NCBI RefSeq assembly: GCF_011045115.1
Contig: NZ_JAAKZG010000017.1
Coordinates: 1-64,000 of the forward strand
DNA: 64,000 bases
Source of the DNA: Mesorhizobium zhangyense
GTDB lineage: Bacteria; Pseudomonadota; Alphaproteobacteria; Rhizobiales; Rhizobiaceae
Direction: 5' to 3'
Below the pieces are notes generated by a model. The model did not search any database. It saw only the letters and a list, made by a program, of their open reading frames with translations, and was not told the origin of the DNA. Made by a program: the position numbers and the translations under genes. The stretch's first letter is position 1, and each line of letters starts with the position of its first letter. Shown here one piece after another: positions 42,915 to 51,180 of this stretch.

Positions 42915-43886
42915 GTGACGGAAGAGGTGACGTTCAGGAATGTCGTCGGAAGAAACGGCATTCGGCTCAGATTGGCTGTTGCGGGTGAGGGGCCGTTGGT
43001 TCTCATGGTCCATGGATTTCCGGAATCCTGGTATTCATGGCGTCACCAGATCACGGCTATCGCTGGAGCCGGCTACATGGCGGCCGCACTGGATGTTCGA
43101 GGCTATGGCGGTTCGGACAAGCCGGAAGAGATTGCGGCCTATTCCGTGGCCGACCTTGCCGGGGACATTGTCGATGTGATCGATGCGCTCGATCTAAGGG
43201 GCGCTGTGATCGTTGGCCATGATTGGGGTGCGGTGCAGGTCTATGCCGCTGCGATACGGCACCCGGAAAAGATAAGGGCGGTCGTCGGCATCTCGGTTCC
43301 AGCGTCGAAGCATCCACAGCTCAAGCCCTCGGAAAGCTGGAAGAAGCTTTATGCAGACACCCTGTTCTATCAGGTCTACTTCCAGAAGGAGGGTGCGGCG
43401 GAAGCTGAGTTCGAAGCAGATTTGCCGAGGTTCGTGCGGATTTTCTTTACCAGCCTGTCAGCGGACGCCTCGATCAAGGACAATGTTCTGATCCGCCCGA
43501 AACATGCGGAGCGGCTTCTCGACGGCCTGCCCGATCCGGTGGATCTTCCCAATTGGCTGTCTCAGGCAGACGTGGATTTTTACGCGGAGAGTTTCAGGGC
43601 AAGCGGATTGCGTGGACCGCTCAATCGCTACAGATGTGCTGACATCGACTGGGAGCAGATGTTGCCATACGCCGAGCGGAATATAGACCAGCCGAGCCTT
43701 TTTATCGGCGGCATTCAGGAGCCGACGCGTTATATGATTCCCGGCATTGATCGGTTCGACGATCCGGTTCCGCGCATGACCGATATTCGCGGCATTCACA
43801 TGCTGGATGGCGTCGGTCACTGGGTCCAGCAGGAAGCGCCCGAAAAGACATCGGAACTCATCGTCGGGTTTTTGAGAAGCCTCTAG
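42915..43886 (+). CDS. Epoxide hydrolase (alpha/beta hydrolase fold)
   Basis: 323 aa, textbook soluble epoxide hydrolase pattern: HGFPESWYSWRHQ at the oxyanion hole, LDVRGYGGSDKP, and the nucleophile elbow GHDWGA with Asp103. The base His is in DGVGHWVQQEAPE near residue 302. The start is GTG at 42915, after GGAAGGAAG, 23 bases downstream of the P450 stop. Being sandwiched between two related P450 genes suggests that one of them forms an epoxide which this enzyme opens. Haloalkane dehalogenase is less likely. Confidence 0.92.
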   Translation: MTEEVTFRNVVGRNGIRLRLAVAGEGPLVLMVHGFPESWYSWRHQITAIAGAGYMAAALDVRGYGGSDKPEEIAAYSVADLAGDIVDVIDALDLRGAVIVGHDWGAVQVYAAAIRHPEKIRAVVGISVPASKHPQLKPSESWKKLYADTLFYQVYFQKEGAAEAEFEADLPRFVRIFFTSLSADASIKDNVLIRPKHAERLLDGLPDPVDLPNWLSQADVDFYAESFRASGLRGPLNRYRCADIDWEQMLPYAERNIDQPSLFIGGIQEPTRYMIPGIDRFDDPVPRMTDIRGIHMLDGVGHWVQQEAPEKTSELIVGFLRSL

Positions 43887-43894
43887 GGGCGATG

Positions 43895-43911
43895 GTCCCC
43901 GGTATGGTGAC
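43895..43911 (+). promoter_or_regulatory. GTCCC-N7-GTGAC inverted repeat with AGACC tail (regulon motif)
   Basis: GTCCC, 7-base spacer, GTGACAGACC. It begins eight bases after the epoxide hydrolase stop and lies 66 bases upstream of the P450 start at 43977. Confidence 0.55.
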
Positions 43912-43976
43912 AGACCGGTCGCCGGACACCAGGTAGATTTCGACCTTAATCTCCTACCCGCGAAGAGAGGCCGGTC

Positions 43977-45245
43977 ATGAGCGATCTGGCGAAAATCTGG
44001 GATACACCTGATGCCCGATGCCCTGCCGGCAGCATCGGGCACGGCTATGATCCGTTCGACCATCAGGAGATGCATGCCTCCCTGGCGCTTGCGCGCAAGA
44101 GAGAGCCGATCTTCTATTCTCCGGACATCGACCACTGGGTGGTGACGCGCTACGACGATGTGTTCGCCATTCTGCGAGACCCGGAGCGGTTTTCTGCGGC
44201 GAACGCCAACACCCCGATCTCCCCGGTATCTCCGGAGGCGCTGGCAATACTTCAGAATGGCGGCTACGCCCTCGAAGGGATCCAGGTGAATTGCGATCCG
44301 CCGCGCCACACGCGCATTCGCAATTCGGCGGCGCAACTCCTGAATATCAGGCAGTTTTCCTACCTTGAGGACGATGTCCGCCGGCTGGTGGTGGACGCAC
44401 TCGACCGCATGCATGGCAAAAGGCGCGTCGATTTGCTCAAGGAATTCACCTATGAGCTTCCCGCGCGGGTCATTTTCCTGATGCTAGGTATTTCTGAGGA
44501 GGATGCCGCGCAGGTCAAGGAATGGTCGACCAACCGCCTTCTGCTCAGCTTCTCGCGTCCGACGCACCGGCAACAGGTTGAGGCAGCGAACAACCTGCTC
44601 AAATTCTGGCACTATTGCGTCGATTTGGTCGCCAAGCGCATCGAAGAGCCACGCGACGACTATGCGAGCAACCTCCTGCGCCTGAGAAATGGCGACGACA
44701 AGATTCTAACGATTAACGAGATCAACTCCGCTGCCTTCGGCCTGCTCTTTGCGGGCCATGAGACGACGACGAGCCAGGTCACAAACGCTATCAATGCCGT
44801 GTTGACCGAGCGTGAGAATTGGGAAGCCATCTGCGCCGAACCGTCGCTCGTTCCCAATGCCGTCGAAGAGGCGCTGCGGATGTATGGCGCTGTCGTCAAC
44901 TGGCGGCGACGCACGAATTGCGACGTCGAGATATCGGGAACCCGGATACCGGCCGGCTCCAATATTCTGATCTCCTTCACTTCCGCTAATCGCGACGAGA
45001 AATATTTCGATGAGCCGGATCGTTTCGATGTACGCCGGGCCAATGCGCGCAGGCACCTTACCTTCGGCAACGGCATCCACATCTGCCTGGGAGCGCCCCT
45101 TGCCCGGCTCGAGATGAAGACCATGCTCGAGGAATTCAGCAAGCGATATCCGAAAGCCCGTCTCGTCAGTGACCGCAAGGTCGAATACGCGCCGGCGTTC
45201 GCCTTCCGCGCTCCGCAATCGTTGTGGATCGATCTCGAAGGGTAG
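43977..45245 (+). CDS. Cytochrome P450 (paralogue of 41632-42891)
   Basis: Soluble P450, 422 aa. EPIFYSPDIDHWVVTRYDDV, NCDPPRHTRIRNSAAQLLNI, I-helix FAGHETTTSQVTNAI, ExxR in VEEALRMYG, and a fully canonical heme loop FGNGIHICLGAPLARLE with Cys370. Its order of motifs and wording parallel 41632-42891 throughout, indicating a tandem duplication with the epoxide hydrolase gene between. GAGAGGCCGGTC precedes the ATG. An iron-type alcohol dehydrogenase follows 85 bases later. Confidence 0.93.
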   Translation: MSDLAKIWDTPDARCPAGSIGHGYDPFDHQEMHASLALARKREPIFYSPDIDHWVVTRYDDVFAILRDPERFSAANANTPISPVSPEALAILQNGGYALEGIQVNCDPPRHTRIRNSAAQLLNIRQFSYLEDDVRRLVVDALDRMHGKRRVDLLKEFTYELPARVIFLMLGISEEDAAQVKEWSTNRLLLSFSRPTHRQQVEAANNLLKFWHYCVDLVAKRIEEPRDDYASNLLRLRNGDDKILTINEINSAAFGLLFAGHETTTSQVTNAINAVLTERENWEAICAEPSLVPNAVEEALRMYGAVVNWRRRTNCDVEISGTRIPAGSNILISFTSANRDEKYFDEPDRFDVRRANARRHLTFGNGIHICLGAPLARLEMKTMLEEFSKRYPKARLVSDRKVEYAPAFAFRAPQSLWIDLEG

Positions 45246-45330
45246 CCAACGCTCAACGCAAAACTGACGGTGAGGTTGGGTCGCGATCGGCTCGTCCTGC
45301 CGCATCATAATTCTGGAAAAGGAAGCCCAA

Positions 45331-46476
45331 ATGATCACCCCCGGTCGTTTTCAACCGCCGTCCCGTCAAATGGTAGTCTACGGGGAACCTGTCGCGCAGG
45401 CTCTGCCCAGGGTCGCCAAGGAATTCTGGGTGACGCAAACGGTGATCGTAACCAACACGAGCCTTACGGGTGAGGGCAGCCTGACCGCGAGAGTGTCCGG
45501 AATTTTAGGCGATACGCTGAAAAACACCGTCACCGGCATACGCGCGAACTCGCCGCGTCAGGATGTCGTTCGCATCGCGACGGCACTCCGCAGCAGGGGT
45601 GTCGAGGCAGTGGTCGCGATCGGCGGCGGCTCGGTAGTCGAGGCCGTGAAGGCCGCGCGCATCTGCCTGACAAACAATGTGCGCAACGCTGCCGACCTCG
45701 ATCGCCTGAAGACGGCAACCACGGCGGCGTCACCGCGCCCTTATCTGATTTCAATTCCGACGACGCTTTCGGGTGCCGAATACACGCAATATGCCGGGAT
45801 CACGGATGAGCGGACCGGCGTCAAGGACGCTTTTCATCATCAGGATCTGGCGCCCGACGCTGTCATTCTCGATCCGGAAATGACCCTCGCTACACCCCGA
45901 CAGCTTTGGTTGAGCACCGGCCTGCGCGCGATCGACCATGCAGTTGAAACATGGTGCGCCAAGAAGCCGACGCCTTACTCGGATGCGACATCGCTCTATG
46001 CTGCGCGCGTGCTTGCCCGCTGGCTGCCGGTAAGCAGCAAAGAGCCGGAGAATCTGGAGGCTCGGCTGGCTTGCCAGGTCGCAGCCTGGATGTCGATCCA
46101 GGGTGCGACTGTTGGCGTACCCCATGGCGCAAGCCATGGCATCGGTCATGCACTCAGCGCCGTCACCGGCATGACGCATGGCATCACCTCCTGCATCATG
46201 CTTCCGCATGTGCTCCGCTATAATCTCCCCGTCTCGCGAGAGCGGCAAGACATTCTGGCGATGACGATGGGCCGGCCCGGTGAGCAACTGGCGGATATCG
46301 TATCGGGCATCGTTGCCGATCTCAGCCTTCCCGGAAGATTGCGCGATGCAGGCGTCGAACGTGACCAGATCCCGGCAATCGCGAAGGCTGCGCTTGCAAA
46401 CCCACGCATCAAGGCCAACATCCGCGCCATCGAGAGCGAGCGCGAGATGACTGGCATCATCAAAGCGGCTTTCTGA
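45331..46476 (+). CDS. Iron-containing alcohol dehydrogenase / maleylacetate reductase family
   Basis: 381 aa, group III dehydrogenase. VVAIGGGSVVEAVKAAR is the NAD-binding motif; IPTTLSGAEYTQYAG, a metal-ligand Asp/His set in LSTGLRAIDHAVE and a second His in VPHGASHGIGHAL are visible. This family reduces aldehydes or maleylacetate, or oxidises alcohols. With no ring-cleavage genes nearby, an alcohol/aldehyde role on a P450 product is more likely than maleylacetate reduction. AAAAGGAAGCCCAA precedes the ATG. The RIME-like repeat follows the stop. Confidence 0.88.
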   Translation: MITPGRFQPPSRQMVVYGEPVAQALPRVAKEFWVTQTVIVTNTSLTGEGSLTARVSGILGDTLKNTVTGIRANSPRQDVVRIATALRSRGVEAVVAIGGGSVVEAVKAARICLTNNVRNAADLDRLKTATTAASPRPYLISIPTTLSGAEYTQYAGITDERTGVKDAFHHQDLAPDAVILDPEMTLATPRQLWLSTGLRAIDHAVETWCAKKPTPYSDATSLYAARVLARWLPVSSKEPENLEARLACQVAAWMSIQGATVGVPHGASHGIGHALSAVTGMTHGITSCIMLPHVLRYNLPVSRERQDILAMTMGRPGEQLADIVSGIVADLSLPGRLRDAGVERDQIPAIAKAALANPRIKANIRAIESEREMTGIIKAAF

Positions 46477-46492
46477 AGCGGCCAACGTTGGC

Positions 46493-46595
46493 TAGAGCAA
46501 TTCCAGGAAAAGTGTGAACCGGTTTTCCGTCCGGAATTGCGTAGAATAAAAACCTAGAGCGGTTCAACGATTCTATCAAAAACTGAACCGCTCTA
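46493..46595. repeat. RIME-like rhizobial intergenic mosaic element
   Basis: Two palindromes lie in about 100 bases: GCAATTCC (46497) to GGAATTGC (46540) with an inner GGAAAA/TTTTCC stem, and TAGAGCGGTTCA (46555) to TGAACCGCTCTA (46595). The order and wording match the RIME elements I recall from Rhizobium and Sinorhizobium. Its right edge supplies the TAG stop of the convergent DUF3237 gene. Confidence 0.75.
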
Positions 46596-47057
46596 GAGAA
46601 TCTCGAAGACCTCGTAAACGGCGCCCTCGGCGGTTCGATAGCCTGCGCCGATGGCCAGTATGCCGTTTAGCCAAAGCAGGCGAGGTGCTGCGGTCTCGAA
46701 TTGGATGATGGTGCGAAAATAATCCTCGCCGTAAGCCACGGCTTCCGAATTCTTGTACCGCTCCATAATTTCCGGCGGGCCGTGGCGGCGGCCGACATAG
46801 GTCATGTAGATGAGTTCGCTCTCGTCGGTTTCGAGGACGAGCCGCACGTCGAGATGCATGCCGCCATCCGGCCGCATCATCAGGAAATCGCCGCCGCCAG
46901 GCAGGACCTTCCCATTGAGACGCTGACCTTGGAAGGTACCGCCTGTAACGAAGACCACCCGCCTCTGGTACCCGACCGGGACCGCGCCGATATGGGTAGC
47001 CCCATTGGCGGTATGAGCCCACATGCCGAACAGCGGACGAAGCTTCACCTCGACCAT
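46593..47057 (-). CDS. DUF3237-family protein
   Basis: 154 aa beta-barrel-type protein starting MVEVKLRPLFGMWAHTANGA; the ATG at 47057 follows GAAAGGATGCG and is chosen over upstream in-frame starts that lie in the intergenic region. Typical DUF3237 phrases are GGTFQGQRLNGKVLPGGGDF, DVRLVLETDESELIYMTYVG and a C-terminal LLWLNGILAIGAG. The family is found in aromatic and terpenoid catabolic clusters but its function is undefined; a lipocalin-like ligand-binding or isomerase role has been suggested for similar folds. It is divergent from an SDR gene with a motif copy between. Confidence 0.85.
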   Translation of the reverse strand: MVEVKLRPLFGMWAHTANGATHIGAVPVGYQRRVVFVTGGTFQGQRLNGKVLPGGGDFLMMRPDGGMHLDVRLVLETDESELIYMTYVGRRHGPPEIMERYKNSEAVAYGEDYFRTIIQFETAAPRLLWLNGILAIGAGYRTAEGAVYEVFEIL

Positions 47058-47114
47058 TTCGCATCCTTTCGCGATTGCACGGCGAGAGGATGCAGCAAGC
47101 ACGGGTTGGCCACG

Positions 47115-47132
47115 GTCCCTAGCGTCGGGGAC
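47115..47132. promoter_or_regulatory. GTCCC-N8-GGGAC inverted repeat in a divergent promoter
   Basis: Perfect half-sites with an 8-base spacer, 58 bases from the DUF3237 start (47057, minus) and 184 bases from the SDR start (47316, plus). Confidence 0.6.
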
Positions 47133-47315
47133 ATATCTGCGACCGGGCGACGCTAGAGTTCGTTGATAGCCCGAGACATTGGCGGAGCGTTCATTGATGT
47201 CGGGTTGATCCTCCCAGTGCGCCGTTGGCGAAATCCAGCGGCGCACGACGCACATTCAAATTCAATGGGCGGGACACCGAACCTGGTGCTGCCCGCTAGT
47301 TCTGGAACAGGCAGC

Positions 47316-48140
47316 ATGATGAATTACGGTTTGAAAGATCGCGTCGTGTGCATAACCGGCGGAGCTTCCGGCATCGGCAGGGCGGGCGCACTTGCTCTGG
47401 CAAGAGACGGCGCGCATGTGGCCATTGCGGATCTTCGTCACGATGACATCGACAAGGTTCTCGCTGAAATCCGTGCCTTCGGAGTGAAGGCCACGGGCTA
47501 TGCCCTGGACGTGCGCGACGAGGAGGGGACCAAACAAGCCGTAGACATGTTCGAGAAGGAACTTGGCCCGATCGATGGATTGTTTGCCTGCGCCGGGATT
47601 TCCCGTACTGCGCCAGCCGAGGCACTGGATGAGCGGGATTTTTCCGATGTGATCGATGTCAATTTGAAGGGCCTTTTTTTCACCTGTCGCGAAATCGGCG
47701 GCCGTATGATCAAGCGCGGCAAGGGTTCGATGGTCTTGATAGGTTCTCTTGACGGACTTGGCGGTCATGCTGGCCGAACCCACTACGTTGCTTCAAAACA
47801 CGCTGTCGGCGGCGTGGCCAAGAATCTGGCGATCGAATGGGGGCGGCACGGCATTCGCGTCAATTGCATCGCGCCGGCTTTCGTGGACACCCCGCTTCTG
47901 CGTGCGAACATGCCTCCGAGTTTCATCGAAAACATCAATGACCGCACGCCCCTTGGTCGCATGGGAATGCCGGAGGAAATGGCAAGTGCGGCTCTGATGC
48001 TTCTCTCCGACGCAGCGTCATACATTACCGGCGTCGTGCTGCCGATCGATGGCGGGCTTACCTCGGGGTTCTTCACGCGTAAGCAGGGTGGCGACTACGC
48101 CTCGAAAAAACTCCTGGAAGCGGGTGTTTATTCCGAATAG
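47316..48140 (+). CDS. Short-chain dehydrogenase/reductase
   Basis: Classical SDR, 274 aa. VCITGGASGIGRAGALAL is the cofactor motif, IADLRHDD follows beta-2, ACAGISRTA is the NAG equivalent, MVLIGSLDG contains the Ser and THYVASKHAVGG the catalytic Tyr/Lys. The C-terminal tail (FTRKQGGDYASKKLLEAGVY) is longer than usual. I chose the ATG pair at 47316/47319 because family similarity begins at MNYGLKDR; an upstream ATG at 47163 would add 51 residues and lie close to the divergent promoter. Confidence 0.88.
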   Translation: MMNYGLKDRVVCITGGASGIGRAGALALARDGAHVAIADLRHDDIDKVLAEIRAFGVKATGYALDVRDEEGTKQAVDMFEKELGPIDGLFACAGISRTAPAEALDERDFSDVIDVNLKGLFFTCREIGGRMIKRGKGSMVLIGSLDGLGGHAGRTHYVASKHAVGGVAKNLAIEWGRHGIRVNCIAPAFVDTPLLRANMPPSFIENINDRTPLGRMGMPEEMASAALMLLSDAASYITGVVLPIDGGLTSGFFTRKQGGDYASKKLLEAGVYSE

Positions 48141-48209
48141 GCAATGTGGATGCGTCCGCTTGTGGGCGCGGTCTTTCCTTTCTTCTGCCTGACCCTGAAG
48201 GTGCAAAAA

Positions 48210-48662
48210 ATGCCTGACACTCAGCTTCCCGTCGCCGATGAACTGGCGCTTCGCAATCTCCTTGCGCGCTATGCGCATTTTGCCGACGCGGGCGATCTGG
48301 AGGCATTTGCGGGGCTGTTTGTGGAGGATGGCAGCTGGACGCGAGAGAATTCGCCGCCTGTCGCGCATGGTGGCTCGGGGTTACCCTCCGAAACCGTAGT
48401 CGGTCATGAAAAACTAAAAGAGATGATCGAGAATTCGATCATCAAACGGTTTGACCGAAAGTTCCGCCATCAGATGACCGATGTGCTGATCGAACGTGGG
48501 AACGGGCCAAACGAGGCCAAAGGACTCTGCCGCGCGCTGATCACCGACTGGCGCGACGGGCCGGGAAAGATCGCCATGTGTGGGACTTACACCTCGACCT
48601 TCGCGCGCACGCCGGCTGGCTGGCGTTTCAAGAGCGTCAGCGTAAATGTGCTGCCGGCCTGA
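48210..48662 (+). CDS. SnoaL-like / NTF2-fold protein
   Basis: 150 aa, cone-shaped NTF2-like fold: DELALRNLLARYAHFADAGD, FAGLFVEDGSWTR, VVGHEKLKEMI, FRHQMTDVLIERG and FKSVSVNVLPA. Members include ketosteroid isomerase-like and polyketide cyclase-like enzymes and ring-hydroxylating dioxygenase small subunits. The ATG at 48210 follows GAAGGTGC; an upstream ATG at 48144 is less likely. It follows the SDR by 69 bases. Two further SnoaL-like genes are at 50213-51144 and a truncated one at the right edge. Catalytic residues are not assigned. Confidence 0.82.
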   Translation: MPDTQLPVADELALRNLLARYAHFADAGDLEAFAGLFVEDGSWTRENSPPVAHGGSGLPSETVVGHEKLKEMIENSIIKRFDRKFRHQMTDVLIERGNGPNEAKGLCRALITDWRDGPGKIAMCGTYTSTFARTPAGWRFKSVSVNVLPA

Positions 48663-48674
48663 AGCGGCCGGCAT

Positions 48675-49424
48675 TCAGGGGCGTGGAGCGAGATTGGCCT
48701 GCGGAACTCCGTAGGAAATCGGCCGCATGATGTGAACATCCGTGCCGCGCAGCAATGGCCGGCCGTGAGCGCGCCGCTCGGCTTCGCGGGTGGCTATGAT
48801 CGCATCATCACTCTGGTGCTCCCGATACGCCTGTTGCATCGTCGTAGCGTCTGGCCATGCAAGTATGGTCACGGCCTGGTTGACGCGTGTGCCGAACCAC
48901 GTCGCGAACACGCCAAGCACTCTGGCACCGCGAGCAATCAGGAATGGAAGGTCATGCTGCGCCAGCGCTTCATGCGCCTTGTTTGGGTCCTGATTGAGCA
49001 CATCATGAAAGCGCAGCTCATGCACTCCCTCAATCGGCCCCGAGGCTTTGGTATCCTTGAACTGTGCCCAGACGGGTGAGGGACGCAGAATGAAGATATT
49101 CGACCGATCAACCCTTTGTTGCCCGGCATAGTTCGCGCCGAGCTTCTCGATCCATTCGGGGTCTGCATAGAAGCGCTTCCACGCCTGCATGCGCTCGTCG
49201 AGATTGGTCCAGGGGAGAATATAGGCATAGAGCGGCGCCAGCGGGCCAGCATGGCTCTCCCAGAAGCCAAGCGGCCTGGGAATGCCGTTTCGTGCGAAGA
49301 TCGCCGGCACCTGCACACCCATCAGATCGTGAAACTCCGGCATGCGCGTCGGGATCATCTGGTAGAGCCGGAGCTCGTAGTATTCGTCGATTGTAATGGC
49401 GGGAGAGAGTTGCGCAGCACTCAT
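48675..49424 (-). CDS. NIPSNAP-family protein
   Basis: 249 aa with two ferredoxin-like alpha-beta repeats: EYYELRLYQMIPTRMPEFHD with PRPLGFWESHAGPLAPLYAY, then HELRFHDVLNQDPNKAHEAL with RVLGVFATWFGTRVNQAVTI. This is the NIPSNAP layout, a dimeric alpha-beta-barrel fold of uncertain function often found beside catabolic oxygenases. Its start overlaps the stop of a second NIPSNAP gene by four bases (ATGA), so the two are co-translated and may form a heterodimer. It is the last gene of a leftward operon starting with ferredoxin reductase. Confidence 0.85.
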   Translation of the reverse strand: MSAAQLSPAITIDEYYELRLYQMIPTRMPEFHDLMGVQVPAIFARNGIPRPLGFWESHAGPLAPLYAYILPWTNLDERMQAWKRFYADPEWIEKLGANYAGQQRVDRSNIFILRPSPVWAQFKDTKASGPIEGVHELRFHDVLNQDPNKAHEALAQHDLPFLIARGARVLGVFATWFGTRVNQAVTILAWPDATTMQQAYREHQSDDAIIATREAERRAHGRPLLRGTDVHIMRPISYGVPQANLAPRP

Positions 49425-50173
49425 CGAGAGACTCCGAAATTGGCTAGCGGGGTATTCCAGGGCATGGGCTCAAGCAGATACTGGTCAAGTGTGCCGATGA
49501 GACCCCGGCCGTAACGGGCGAATTCCTTTTGCCTTTGCGCGGCGATTTTTGGGTCGCGATCCATTTCTGACCAGGCGCGATGCTGGGTTTCAAGATCCGG
49601 CCACGCAAGCATGGTGACGAACATCGGCCGTTCAGGCCCAATGACCACTTCGAATACGCCAAGCAGGCGCGCGCCAAGCACCTGCAACGCCGGCAGGTCC
49701 ACTTCGCCGAGAACGTCTGCCGCATGGGCCTGCGATCCATTGAGAACATGCTGGATGCGCATCTCGTGTACGCCACCGACGGGTTGCGAGGCTTCGTCCA
49801 CGCGCGCCGTTGCCCATGCCGGCGAAGGATCGAGCAGCCAGTTCTCGATGCTGTCGACAAGCGGCATTCCGTCCGTGAGTTCCGCGCGTCGCGCTCGCCA
49901 GAACGGATCGGTCCAGAAGCGGGGAAAACGCTCGTCGCGCTGCGTGAGGCTGTCCCACTTCATGATGTAGAGGAACGCCGGTGTACGGCGTCCACTCAGC
50001 GCCGTCCAGGATCCGATCGGCTTCGGCACACCATACCGTTCCCACAGCGACTCCGTGTGGACAGGTGGGCCGCCCGGCACATCCGGCGCGCCAGCGATCG
50101 CCATGTCGTAGACCAGCGCCAGTTCCGAGGCCATGCGCCCATGCGCGACCGAATAGAAGCGAAATTCATACAT
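49421..50173 (-). CDS. NIPSNAP-family protein (partner)
   Basis: 250 aa, same two-repeat layout as its neighbour: YEFRFYSVAHGRMASELALV with KPIGSWTALSGRRTPAFLYI, and HEMRIQHVLNGSQAHAADVL with RLLGVFEVVIGPERPMFVTM. The pair is a tandem duplication that has diverged strongly. Its own start (ATG 50173) follows CTTCGAGGCCGCCC, with no strong Shine-Dalgarno. The upstream SnoaL-like gene ends 39 bases away. The function is unknown; a dimeric small-molecule-binding or monooxygenase-like fold is plausible. Confidence 0.83.
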   Translation of the reverse strand: MYEFRFYSVAHGRMASELALVYDMAIAGAPDVPGGPPVHTESLWERYGVPKPIGSWTALSGRRTPAFLYIMKWDSLTQRDERFPRFWTDPFWRARRAELTDGMPLVDSIENWLLDPSPAWATARVDEASQPVGGVHEMRIQHVLNGSQAHAADVLGEVDLPALQVLGARLLGVFEVVIGPERPMFVTMLAWPDLETQHRAWSEMDRDPKIAAQRQKEFARYGRGLIGTLDQYLLEPMPWNTPLANFGVSR

Positions 50174-50212
50174 GGGCGGCCTCGAAGGTTTTCGAACAGG
50201 TTGGATCAGGCG

Positions 50213-50680
50213 TCAGTGTTTGATGGCGCCATCCCCGACCAGAAAACCCTCGAAGGCTTTCTGGAACACCAGCGGATTGAAATATTCCCTGAGCGAGGCG
50301 ATCTTGCCGTCGCGAAGGCCGAAGATCATCACGTAGCGTTGATCATAGATGCGACCGGTTTCCGGCACTTCGCTTTTACCATTCGCCTCGACGATCACGC
50401 TGTTTCCATCTTCACTTTCATGGATGTCATGAATGGTAAACACATGGCCGCGTCGTTTGGTCAGAACCGTGCGGTAGTGGAAGACAATCCGCTCCTTTCC
50501 GCTGAATTCCTTGTCCAGCCCCTTCAGGTCCGGAACAAACGGATTCTCCTGCGTGGCGTCGTCGGTGAAAAGCTCACCCCAGGCGTCGAACTGCTTGGTC
50601 ATCAGAAGGGTATAGAATTTGAGGATCGTCTCCTCAGTCTTCGTGCGTGGCGACATTTCATCTGCGCGTGGCATTGGCAT
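50213..50680 (-). CDS. SnoaL-like / NTF2-fold protein
   Basis: 155 aa: TILKFYTLLMTKQFDAWGEL, FTDDATQENPFVPDL, ERIVFHYRTVLTKR, FTIHDIHESEDGNSVIVEAN and YVMIFGLRDGKIASLREYFN. It is a paralogue of the next gene, from which it also shares the N-terminal MPRADEM (here MPMPRADEM), indicating a tandem duplication. Such proteins may be isomerases, dehydratases or ligand carriers. It is only five bases downstream of its twin, so they are co-expressed and could assemble together. Confidence 0.83.
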   Translation of the reverse strand: MPMPRADEMSPRTKTEETILKFYTLLMTKQFDAWGELFTDDATQENPFVPDLKGLDKEFSGKERIVFHYRTVLTKRRGHVFTIHDIHESEDGNSVIVEANGKSEVPETGRIYDQRYVMIFGLRDGKIASLREYFNPLVFQKAFEGFLVGDGAIKH

Positions 50681-50685
50681 TCTCC

Positions 50686-51144
50686 TCAGTGTTTTCCGCC
50701 CACGCCGACCGTGAAGCCGTCGAACGCCTTCTGGAAGATGATCGGGTTGAAGTGCTCGCGGTTGAGCACGATCTTGCCGTCGCGCAGCTTGAAGATGAAC
50801 ACATAACGCTGATCGTAGAGGCGACCGGTTTCGCCGACAGTGCTTTTGCCGCGAGCCTCCACCACGATCACGTCGGGATCGGCGGTCTGGTGCAGATGAT
50901 CGATGTGGAAGACGTGATCCCGGCGATTGGGAATGGATTTGTTGTAATGGCGAAGCAGCGTTTCCTTGCCGTGCCAGGTCGATTCCAGACCGTCAACTCC
51001 AGCCGCGAAAGGCATGTCCTGAACGGCGTCATCTGCCCAGAGATCGGCGAAGGCGTTCAGGTCCTTCTTCATCAAATTCTGAAAAAAGCCGAGAACGATT
51101 TTCTCATTGTCGTTACGGCCGGTCATTTCATCTGCACGTGGCAT
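50686..51144 (-). CDS. SnoaL-like / NTF2-fold protein (twin)
   Basis: 152 aa, starting MPRADEMTGRNDNEKIVLGF with FADLWADDAVQDMPFAAG, ETLLRHYNKSIPNRRDHVFH and YVFIFKLRDGKIVLNREHFN, matching the neighbour 50213-50680 motif for motif. Its ATG is preceded by AAAGGAGAGATAAGCA, a good ribosome-binding site. It begins 36 bases after ferredoxin reductase ends, which suggests that the SnoaL pair works on products of the P450s supplied by that reductase. Confidence 0.85.
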   Translation of the reverse strand: MPRADEMTGRNDNEKIVLGFFQNLMKKDLNAFADLWADDAVQDMPFAAGVDGLESTWHGKETLLRHYNKSIPNRRDHVFHIDHLHQTADPDVIVVEARGKSTVGETGRLYDQRYVFIFKLRDGKIVLNREHFNPIIFQKAFDGFTVGVGGKH

Positions 51145-51180
51145 TGCTTATCTCTCCTTTATGTCTCGACGGTTCGCGCC

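Noticed and set aside
43458-44414. 318-codon open frame on the minus strand
   Set aside because: It is antisense to the end of the epoxide hydrolase and the start of the P450, both with intact catalytic motifs.
49580-50806. 408-codon open frame on the plus strand
   Set aside because: It runs antisense through the NIPSNAP and SnoaL-like genes, whose products have clear motifs; it has no recognisable domain.
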